This document shows, piece after piece, positions 26,398-33,808 of a DNA stretch of 64,000 bases. The stretch lies in NCBI RefSeq assembly GCF_005233845.1, contig NZ_SZQL01000021.1, positions 25,690-89,689 on the forward strand, given 5' to 3'. A program made the translations under genes and the position numbers. This DNA is from Ilyomonas limi. GTDB taxonomy: Bacteria > Bacteroidota > Bacteroidia > Chitinophagales > Chitinophagaceae. The notes below the pieces were generated by a model. That model had not been told where the DNA came from. It made no database searches and was given only the letters and a program-made list of their open reading frames with translations. Numbering within the stretch: position 1 is the first letter of the stretch; each line of letters opens with the position of its first letter.

Positions 26398-28321
26398 CAT
26401 AGTACATGTAACCTACGCCCAAACAGGACAAAGTTCTAAAACAAATAGCCTTGGTATGCGGGAAATGCAGCAAAAAGCATATCAGGTAAGAGATGCTCAA
26501 TATATACTCTTAAAAGCGCCACCCGCTTCAGGTAAATCAAGAGCATTAATGTTCATTGCTTTAGATAAACTAATAAACCAAGGCATAAAAAAAGTAATCG
26601 TCGCAGTACCGGAAAAATCAATAGGAGGTTCATTTGCTCCAACAAATTTGAGAAGTACAGGCTTTTATGCTGATTGGTTGCCAAATCCTGCCTACAACCT
26701 CTGCACACCTGGTGGCGATACCTCAAGAAGTAAAGTGCAGGCATTCAAAAGCTTTTTAGATAATAATGAGCAGATATTGATTTGCACACATGCAACGCTT
26801 CGTTTTGCTTACGAGGAAGTAGACGAATCCAAGTTTAATGATACGCTTATCGCAATAGACGAGTTTCACCATGTTTCAGCAGATGGCGATAACAGATTGG
26901 GTGAGTTAATACGGTCTATTATGCAAAAAACCAATGCACATATCATTGCAATGACAGGCTCCTATTTTCGTGGTGATAGCGTGCCAGTGTTATTACCGGA
27001 GGATGAAGCAAAGTTTACTAAAGTTACTTATAACTATTATGAGCAATTAAATGGCTACACTTACTTAAAATCTTTAGGTATAGGCTATCACTTTTATCAA
27101 GGCAAATACACCTATGCTATTAATGAGATTTTAGACACAGATAAAAAGACTATTCTGCATATTCCCAATGTTAATTCAGGTGAATCTACAAAAGATAAAC
27201 ACAACGAAGTTGATACCATACTGGACAGCATTGGCGAAGTAACTAAAGTTGACACGGAAACAGGAATCATTTTCTTAAATAGGCATTCAGACGGCAAAGA
27301 GATAAAAGTTGCAGATTTAGTAAACGACAATCCTAAAGACAGGGATAAAATAGTTTCTTTTCTAAGGACCATACAGAATGTAGATGACTTAGATTTAATT
27401 ATTGCTTTAGGTATGGCAAAAGAAGGTTTTGACTGGCCATATTGTGAACATGCCTTAACTGTTGGTTATCGCGGTTCACTTACCGAAATAATACAAATTA
27501 TTGGTAGAGCTACACGAGACAGTAGCAATAAGAGCCATGCACAATTTACAAACCTCATTGCTCAACCAGATGCAGCGGATAATGAAGTTAAATTAGCTGT
27601 CAATAATATGCTTAAAGCAATCACTGCATCCTTGTTAATGGAACAAGTGCTTGCCCCTAACTTCAAATTTAAAGCTAAACTTTCTGATGAAGATAAAGCC
27701 GATGCTGGGGAAATTAAAATAAAGGGATTTAAAACTCCAAGCTCAAAGCGGGTAAAAGATATTATTGAATCAGACCTGAATGATTTAAAAGCTACTATCC
27801 TACAGGATGATATAATGTTAAAAGCAATGCCGGGCAATCTTGACCCTGAAGTAATCAACAAGGTCTTAATACCTAAAATCATCCAGGTTAAATATCCTGA
27901 ACTTACAGAGGATGAAATAGAAGAAATACGCCAGTATGTGGTTGTTGATTCTGTGGTTAAGAATGGCGAAATAAAAGAAGTTGGTGATAAGCGGTTTATT
28001 CGCATGGCAGACCAATTTGTAAATATTGATGATTTACATATTGATCTAATAGACCGGATAAACCCCTTTCAAAAGGCGTTTGAAATATTGTCTAAGTCGG
28101 TAACTACAAAAGTTCTTAAAGTAATTCAGGAGTGCATTGAAGCAACAAGAATCGTTGTAACAGAAGAAGAAGCTATTATGCTCTGGCCTAAAATAAAAGA
28201 CTTTTATGCCACTTTCAAAAAAGAACCGAATCTAAATTCTACTGACCCATTAGAGAGGCGAATGGCTGAGGTGCTGGTATATATCAAAGAACAAAAACGC
28301 AAACAAACCAATGCAGTCTAA
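26390..28321 (+). CDS. Superfamily 2 helicase, YeeB-like
   Basis: A 643-residue SF2 helicase. Walker A is APPASGKSRA (residues about 43-52), motif II is IAIDEFHHVS (about 155-164, a DExH box), motif III is AMTGSYFRG (about 186-194), and motif VI is IIQIIGRATRD (about 365-375). The C-terminal about 250 residues are mostly helical without a recognised fold. It overlaps the methyltransferase gene by 8 bp and the GIY-YIG gene by 11 bp, so the three products are probably made together and act as one DNA-modification/restriction system in the cytoplasm. Confidence 0.85.
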   Translation: MPDIVHVTYAQTGQSSKTNSLGMREMQQKAYQVRDAQYILLKAPPASGKSRALMFIALDKLINQGIKKVIVAVPEKSIGGSFAPTNLRSTGFYADWLPNPAYNLCTPGGDTSRSKVQAFKSFLDNNEQILICTHATLRFAYEEVDESKFNDTLIAIDEFHHVSADGDNRLGELIRSIMQKTNAHIIAMTGSYFRGDSVPVLLPEDEAKFTKVTYNYYEQLNGYTYLKSLGIGYHFYQGKYTYAINEILDTDKKTILHIPNVNSGESTKDKHNEVDTILDSIGEVTKVDTETGIIFLNRHSDGKEIKVADLVNDNPKDRDKIVSFLRTIQNVDDLDLIIALGMAKEGFDWPYCEHALTVGYRGSLTEIIQIIGRATRDSSNKSHAQFTNLIAQPDAADNEVKLAVNNMLKAITASLLMEQVLAPNFKFKAKLSDEDKADAGEIKIKGFKTPSSKRVKDIIESDLNDLKATILQDDIMLKAMPGNLDPEVINKVLIPKIIQVKYPELTEDEIEEIRQYVVVDSVVKNGEIKEVGDKRFIRMADQFVNIDDLHIDLIDRINPFQKAFEILSKSVTTKVLKVIQECIEATRIVVTEEEAIMLWPKIKDFYATFKKEPNLNSTDPLERRMAEVLVYIKEQKRKQTNAV

Positions 28322-29498
28322 AAAGAAATTAAAAGACATATTTGAAGATGACCCGTTTGGCTTGCTAAATACTAAGCATTCGGCTTCACCTGCAAGGAAT
28401 GCAAATGAGCGCCTAATTGCCTCTTTTCAAGAGATAGTTGATTTCTATGAAAAGTATAATAGGGAACCGGAGCAGGGCGGCAGTATACAGGAGCACCAGC
28501 TATACTCACGGCTTAAAGGAATAAGAGAAAACCGCGAAAAGAAGCAGTTACTCAAAGAATATGATAGGTTTGGTTTGTTAGACTACGAACAAAAACAAAT
28601 CGCATCATTGAATGATATTTTAAACGATGATACGTTTGGCATCCTTGACGATCCGGCAGAAGAATTATATGAATTAAAGCACATCAAAAGCCCTGATGAC
28701 AGAACAACTACAGATTTCGTTGCAAAGCGAAAGCCATGCAAGGATTTTAATAAGTATGAAGCGGCATTTAAGGAAGTACAAAAGGACCTGTCTACTGGCA
28801 AGCGTAAATTAATTTCATTTAAACAGGACAACTTAAGAGCTGGCGACTTTTATGTTCACAATGGAATATTACTTTTTCTTGAATCAGTAAAGTTTGATGA
28901 ACACGAACAAAAATATAAGGGAGAGAGCAAAAAGGACGGAAGAACAAGAATAATATTTGAGAATGGCACTGAATCAAACATGCTTTACCGTTCCTTATAC
29001 AAAGCATTATTAGCAAATGGAAAAGCTGTTTCAGAAAACCAAGACAAGGTAAATGAGGATTTTGCTCAAAAATTCAGCACAGTAAATGAGGATGATATAG
29101 AATCTGGATATATCTATATTTTAAAATCCCAAAGTGATAAGCCAGAACTTAAGTCTATTCCTAATTTATACAAAATAGGTTATTCAAAAATGCCTGTAGA
29201 GGAAAGAATTAAGAATGCACACCAGGAACCTACTTATCTATTTGCTGATGTTCACCTTATAACATTTTACAAATGCTACAACTTAAACCCGCAAAAGTTT
29301 GAACAGCTTATTCATAACTTCTTTGGTGCTGTATGCCTTAATGTTGATGTGTTTGATAGTACAGGCAAAAGATACATTCCCAGGGAATGGTTTGTAGTTC
29401 CATTACCTATTATTGAAGAAGCCATAAAGCTTATTACAAGCGGAGAGATAATCAACTACCGCTATGATAACTTAAAAGATGTTATTGTAAGCCGTTAG
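28311..29498 (+). CDS. GIY-YIG nuclease of T5orf172 type, YeeC-like
   Basis: A 395-residue protein. The C-terminal third (residues about 262-380) is a GIY-YIG domain: SGYIYILKSQS, then NLYKIGYSKMPVEERIKNA, with Arg in EERI and a late Glu region (FEQLIHNFFG). The N-terminus contains two similar short motifs, DIFEDDPFGLLNT (residues about 9-21) and DILNDDTFGILDD (about 101-113), probable interaction peptides, separated by a segment like helicase-associated repeats (EIVDFYEKYNREP). It starts inside the helicase gene. It would provide the DNA-cutting activity of the system. Confidence 0.8.
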   Translation: MQSKKKLKDIFEDDPFGLLNTKHSASPARNANERLIASFQEIVDFYEKYNREPEQGGSIQEHQLYSRLKGIRENREKKQLLKEYDRFGLLDYEQKQIASLNDILNDDTFGILDDPAEELYELKHIKSPDDRTTTDFVAKRKPCKDFNKYEAAFKEVQKDLSTGKRKLISFKQDNLRAGDFYVHNGILLFLESVKFDEHEQKYKGESKKDGRTRIIFENGTESNMLYRSLYKALLANGKAVSENQDKVNEDFAQKFSTVNEDDIESGYIYILKSQSDKPELKSIPNLYKIGYSKMPVEERIKNAHQEPTYLFADVHLITFYKCYNLNPQKFEQLIHNFFGAVCLNVDVFDSTGKRYIPREWFVVPLPIIEEAIKLITSGEIINYRYDNLKDVIVSR

Positions 29499-29530
29499 AA
29501 AATTATTTAATCTTTAAACTATAGACAAAC

Positions 29531-30499
29531 TTGGGAACAAAATGCACATTTCTTTGCGGTCTCCACAATATTGAAGTTAATGAGGACTTAGGAGATGGAT
29601 TTATACTCGTGCCAAATGAAAAGAGTAATAATTTCCCATCTATCAAAATTACCAATAATAAGTCGAAGTTATCTTCACTACTAAATAGAGAACTTGCTGT
29701 TCTTATCGGGGCTATAGAGTACAGTCACTTAACGGAGGGATATCCAATTGTTGCATTTGCAGAAAATGAATTTGAATCAGATAAGGTAAGTTCTATTGAC
29801 CACTTGGACTTACACCTTTATCTACTTAAAGCTTTCTTTTTTTGCTTATGGATGACCAAAGATAATGCTGCTGACTTTGATATAGGATTTTTGCAATTTA
29901 CTAATTCTGCAGGTATGCAAGAAGTTTCAGCAAACAATATGACCACTACGAACTTTGATGTAAGCGGAAATAGAGCTTCTAATCAGTTTACAATTAAAGA
30001 ATTAAATACCGCATCCAAATATTTAAAAGAATGCATCCATATACAACATAATAATAGACCGAAGTTAGCAAGTGCATCCTCCTTAGATAGGATTGGCATT
30101 GCTAATTACTTTATTCAAAGTGCAACTATTTCTTATGACCTTGGTATTAAAGCAGTAGGCTACTGCTCTGCTTTGGAAACCTTGTTTGCTAATGGTGATA
30201 ATACGGAACTCTCCCATAAGTTATCAGAACGCGTTTCTAAATTTTTAGAAAAAGAATTAGAACCACGTAAAACCATTTACAAAAATGTAAAAAAAATTTA
30301 CGATATACGTTCAAAAGTAGTACATGGGGCTACATATAAATCAAATAAAGTTGAAGAACTTAGCGAATCAGTTAAACAAGCAGACGAAATTTGTAGACGT
30401 ATTATGATTTATGCTTTAACAACCAACGAGGTTGATAATATTTTTGATAAATCAAGAGAGGACTTGGAAACATATTTCTTAGATCTAATCCTTAGATAA
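29531..30499 (+). CDS. ApeA/HEPN-like protein with RX4H motif
   Basis: A 322-residue protein read from TTG 29531. An in-frame TAG at 29522 and the absence of an early ATG leave this as the likely start. The C-terminal half is a HEPN domain: helices around GYCSALETLFANGDNTELSH and then YDIRSKVVHGATY, where RSKVVH is the RX4H motif of HEPN ribonucleases (residues about 262-267). The N-terminal half is unrecognised. HEPN proteins with this motif often cut RNA in abortive phage defence. It lies 32 bp after the GIY-YIG gene and could be part of that operon. Confidence 0.65.
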   Translation: MGTKCTFLCGLHNIEVNEDLGDGFILVPNEKSNNFPSIKITNNKSKLSSLLNRELAVLIGAIEYSHLTEGYPIVAFAENEFESDKVSSIDHLDLHLYLLKAFFFCLWMTKDNAADFDIGFLQFTNSAGMQEVSANNMTTTNFDVSGNRASNQFTIKELNTASKYLKECIHIQHNNRPKLASASSLDRIGIANYFIQSATISYDLGIKAVGYCSALETLFANGDNTELSHKLSERVSKFLEKELEPRKTIYKNVKKIYDIRSKVVHGATYKSNKVEELSESVKQADEICRRIMIYALTTNEVDNIFDKSREDLETYFLDLILR

Positions 30500-30671
30500 A
30501 AACTGGAAGAGTCCTGAGATAATGAAATTTCGCTTCGATAATACCCAACTTTAGGTAAAAAATTGATCTCATTTTTAAAACCTAATAGTGGTTATTCTTA
30601 ATTATAATTTTATCAGTATTATTAATTCTATACCTCCTTTAATTTCAAGTTTTTGTTAAACCCTTGTCTGT

Positions 30672-31571
30672 ATGGCTTATAAGAAGATAAATTTCGATGT
30701 TTTTAAACTTAGTGCTTATAACAGTGTAGATGATATAATTGGCTTTGAAACTGTACTATTAAACGTACTCTCATCTTATCGCCCAATACATAAAAATACA
30801 GGACCAATTTCTTTATCTGATGCCGTTAAGCAACATGGTAAATTCATCGTCGGTACATTGGCTCATACCCAAATGAATGATCTACCAAACTACAGGAATA
30901 CTCAAACTGGCGAAACTGGACAATTGCCGCTAAATGACGAACAAGGTCTTGATTATAATACTTCCTTTTTATTTGATAAAGAATTGCAAATGCTTGCACT
31001 TGAATCCAAAAAGAATGGTGTAAGCCTTCAACTCTTTTGCAACTTCTTTCAGCATAATTACGACCTGAATAAATTAGAGACTGAAATAGTAATAGATCCA
31101 ATTGAAATGCAGAAACTGCAACGAATGAGCGTTGTCAAAAAGTTTAAAGTAAAAATAGCAAAAGTTGCAAATGGTGAAATATTTAGCGATGGAGGTAAAA
31201 GGCAATCTTTCGGTCAGATTATAGATTCAGCTGACGGCACAAATACCGATACTTTAGAATATGTACTTACTGCAAGTAGGTTAAAATCAGACAGTTTAAA
31301 TGTAAATAAAATTAAGCAATTTATCCGGGAATTGCTTATATTTAGGGACACAGAAGAAGTGACAAAACTTGAGTTAACCGGGAAAGAAGATGAGGATGCT
31401 GCATCATATCCAATCAACTTTATTGGCAGTAGAGTACGGTTCCAGATTGAGGTTGAAAGAAAACGGTTTAGCGAAAGTTTTGCATTGCAAGAGAAATATT
31501 CTCTTTTAAAAGAAAGTTATAATAAAATACGTCCCAATTTATTAAAAGCCTACAAGTATAAAGCACCATAA
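30672..31571 (+). CDS. Uncharacterised cytosolic protein, partner of a 4-TM protein
   Basis: A 299-residue soluble protein of unknown family. Its middle contains predicted beta-strands (VVKKFKVKIAKVANGEI) and the C-terminus is basic and helical (EKYSLLKESYNKIRPNLLKA). No catalytic motif is evident. Its stop and the next ATG share one base (TAATG), so the two genes are translationally coupled. The layout, one cytosolic protein plus one small multi-pass membrane protein within a defence island, is like several two-gene anti-phage systems such as Kiwa, but I see no homology to any. Confidence 0.6.
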   Translation: MAYKKINFDVFKLSAYNSVDDIIGFETVLLNVLSSYRPIHKNTGPISLSDAVKQHGKFIVGTLAHTQMNDLPNYRNTQTGETGQLPLNDEQGLDYNTSFLFDKELQMLALESKKNGVSLQLFCNFFQHNYDLNKLETEIVIDPIEMQKLQRMSVVKKFKVKIAKVANGEIFSDGGKRQSFGQIIDSADGTNTDTLEYVLTASRLKSDSLNVNKIKQFIRELLIFRDTEEVTKLELTGKEDEDAASYPINFIGSRVRFQIEVERKRFSESFALQEKYSLLKESYNKIRPNLLKAYKYKAP

Positions 31572-32011
31572 TGCGATACTGGTTTGAAAAATATTACCCC
31601 TTTGCCATTGCTGTCATAATAACCCTCCTTATTTACAAGTTTGAAGATTATATGGCAGAACTTAAAACTTTAATACCACAGGTTGCACAAAACTCACTTA
31701 CTATCTCAGGTACCCTTTTAGGATTCCTTTTAACTATCCTCACAATTATCAATACCATCAATACGAGAAGGATGCAATTTGTAAAATCTACAGGTAACTT
31801 CGACAGACTTAGCTCTTTTTTAAATTTGGCTATCAAGGCAAATATTTTCCTAATCCTGACTTCATTTTTTATAATCTTTATCAACCCTGATAAGTTCAAT
31901 AATAATATTCTTCAACTTGTAAACTTCTCATTCATTTTTATAACAGTATTTGCCATTTCCTTAACAATAAGATTTGCTGTAATATTTATTAAGCTTCTAA
32001 CAGATGGGTAG
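31571..32011 (+). CDS. Small four-helix membrane protein
   Basis: A 146-residue protein with four hydrophobic segments: YPFAIAVIITLLIY (about 8-21), LLGFLLTILTIINTI (about 49-63), ANIFLILTSFFIIFI (about 91-105) and VNFSFIFITVFAISLTI (about 117-133). Between segments 2 and 3 is a basic cytoplasmic-type stretch (NTRRMQFVKSTGNF). It overlaps the preceding gene by one base. It may be the membrane effector or anchor of a two-gene system. Confidence 0.6.
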   Translation: MRYWFEKYYPFAIAVIITLLIYKFEDYMAELKTLIPQVAQNSLTISGTLLGFLLTILTIINTINTRRMQFVKSTGNFDRLSSFLNLAIKANIFLILTSFFIIFINPDKFNNNILQLVNFSFIFITVFAISLTIRFAVIFIKLLTDG

Positions 32012-32149
32012 CTCTACTTATAAACAATATGCGAATTGATTCTGCCGTAATTGATAAGATTAGCTGCCAAGTAAAATTTAAAATAAATTCCCCTTAAAGA
32101 GAAAGTAAAAAAATTACTTAAACTCTAATCAATTTACTAATATTGGCTT

Positions 32150-33106
32150 ATGGCTGAAAAGATACCAATTGTGGATTTAAATAATGAGCTTCTTATTCAC
32201 ATTGGGGGTGAAGCTACAAAAAAACACTCTATACCTTGGGATATGCTTCGTAATGTAGGTGATAAGCTGCAAGCACTTCTTATAACTTTAGCAAAATACT
32301 CTTTAGATCAAAATGAGGTTGTTAATCTGAATAATGTTACTATAGACTTCACCGGTTTTTATCAAGGTTCTGCAGTTCCATCTTGGTCGTTGAATAGACA
32401 ACCAGTTCCCACTCTTTTTGATGCTGATGATATCCTTATAAAATCTTTAAGCAAAGATTTTTCACGTCTAATGTATAATGTAGATAAGGGTAATTATCAA
32501 GCCATAGCAGATGCCTATAATACTAATGAAGTTAAGAACGAAGTTGTTACTAAAGTATTTGATTTTACAAACGCTGCCGGCACAGCACCTATTCAAATAG
32601 TAAGAAGGAAAAAGAACAATAAAGGATTTGCAAAAATCTATAATATACGAAGGTTAAAAAAAGAAGTTTACGAGCAACTTATTGCAAAAGACAAAAACGT
32701 AAATCTCGTAGCCAATACTCCTGATCAAACTGCAGTAGGCAAAATCGTTGTAAAAACTACTAAATCGGGTAGACTATCTAAAAAGCCATCTGAAATTTAT
32801 CCTGAAAAGGAAGCTGTACTGTCATTGAAATTAGAGCAAATTGTTACATTGGAAAGAAAATATTTGTTCAATGCCCCCGTATTTTTCCAATTTTATCCAG
32901 AAGGCAAAGGAATTATAATAGAAAATGAACAGCTTGATCTGTTTGCTGCTGGTAAAAGTTTAGAAGAGGCAAAATTTGATTTATTCCAACAATTCGATTT
33001 TTCCTACCAGCGCTTTAGTCAATTGGAGGATGAAAAATTAAGTCTCAGGTTAAGGAAGGTCAAAACGTATTATAAATTGATTGTAAAAGATGTAATAAAC
33101 GGATAA
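32150..33106 (+). CDS. Uncharacterised protein paired with HicA-like gene
   Basis: A 318-residue protein of unrecognised family. The N-terminal half is helical (LRNVGDKLQALLITLAKYSL). The C-terminal region includes PVFFQFYPEGKGIIIE and GKSLEEAKFDLFQQFD, which resembles the Leu/Glu-rich end of HicB-type antitoxins, although the protein is far larger than a normal HicB (about 80-150 residues). It overlaps the HicA-like gene by one base (TAATG). It may be an enlarged antitoxin or a sensor that controls the small partner. Confidence 0.5.
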   Translation: MAEKIPIVDLNNELLIHIGGEATKKHSIPWDMLRNVGDKLQALLITLAKYSLDQNEVVNLNNVTIDFTGFYQGSAVPSWSLNRQPVPTLFDADDILIKSLSKDFSRLMYNVDKGNYQAIADAYNTNEVKNEVVTKVFDFTNAAGTAPIQIVRRKKNNKGFAKIYNIRRLKKEVYEQLIAKDKNVNLVANTPDQTAVGKIVVKTTKSGRLSKKPSEIYPEKEAVLSLKLEQIVTLERKYLFNAPVFFQFYPEGKGIIIENEQLDLFAAGKSLEEAKFDLFQQFDFSYQRFSQLEDEKLSLRLRKVKTYYKLIVKDVING

Positions 33107-33381
33107 TGGCTTCATTAAAAGCAACCAAAGTAACCAAAAGTCTATCAAAGAAGGGTTTTATCAAAGCCGAAGGTGACCACCACTACTATGAGTTTTGGCA
33201 CAATGATGTTATGATTGCAAGAACCAAAACCAGTCACAATAATCAAGACATCAATGATTACCTTATTTCTGCAATGAGTAAGCAGTGTATCATGGATAAA
33301 AACTTTTTTATTGCGTTTGCAAATTGCACTAAAAGTAAAGATGATTATTTAGAACTTTTAAGAAGAAAAGGTGAAATCTAA
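33106..33381 (+). CDS. HicA-like small protein, probable mRNA interferase
   Basis: A 91-residue protein. KKGFIKAEGDHHYYEF (residues about 16-31) fits the HicA dsRBD-like fold, with GDHH in the place of the catalytic GxHH/GSHH motif. The C-terminal tail (FFIAFANCTKSKDDYLELL) extends beyond a normal HicA of 60-80 residues. HicA toxins cut translated mRNA. Here the upstream gene is coupled by overlap and would be the control partner. Homology is judged by eye only. Confidence 0.5.
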   Translation: MASLKATKVTKSLSKKGFIKAEGDHHYYEFWHNDVMIARTKTSHNNQDINDYLISAMSKQCIMDKNFFIAFANCTKSKDDYLELLRRKGEI

Positions 33382-33411
33382 CGATAAAAGTATTTACTTT
33401 AAACTCTTTCA

Positions 33412-33636
33412 ATGATTCGCTTTTTACTACTTCTATATTACATGAGCTACATTTACATAATCATTGTACTACTCATAGGTTTGATATTCCTTGCAGTAGC
33501 AGGACTGGAAATTACCCGCCAATACTTTATAACTGTTGCTACTAAGTGGTACACAATCCTGGCTTTCATATTTTTTTTGCTTCGCATTATCGCCAGTCTG
33601 TTTTTTAAACCAGAATCAACAGATAAAAAGGTTTAA
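33412..33636 (+). CDS. Small membrane protein, two TM segments
   Basis: A 74-residue protein with hydrophobic stretches YIYIIIVLLIGLIFLAVA and WYTILAFIFFLLRIIASLFF and a charged tail (KPESTDKKV). An internal ATG at 33442 (MSYIYII) is an alternative start. It lies 30 bp after the HicA-like gene in the same direction. Function unknown. Confidence 0.4.
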   Translation: MIRFLLLLYYMSYIYIIIVLLIGLIFLAVAGLEITRQYFITVATKWYTILAFIFFLLRIIASLFFKPESTDKKV

Positions 33637-33762
33637 TCTTTTAAATTTTTTTCCACATACTTAAACCCTTATCCACACTGCACTTCGCCTAAGAATTAAT
33701 CAGTGTGCTACCATTAAAACTATAGCTTAATACCACATATCTTTTGTTGGCACAAAATTTTG

Positions 33763-33774
33763 GCAAATATTTGC
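33763..33774. promoter_or_regulatory. Perfect 12-bp palindrome upstream of the DnaE-like gene
   Basis: GCAAATATTTGC lies 35 bp before the polymerase ATG, within TTGGCAAATATTTGCTAA. It could be the operator of a damage-responsive repressor. No LexA-type gene is in the element, so a host factor would be needed. Confidence 0.4.
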
Positions 33775-33808
33775 TAATATATTTAGCTTAGAAAACCAAC
33801 TAATCACT

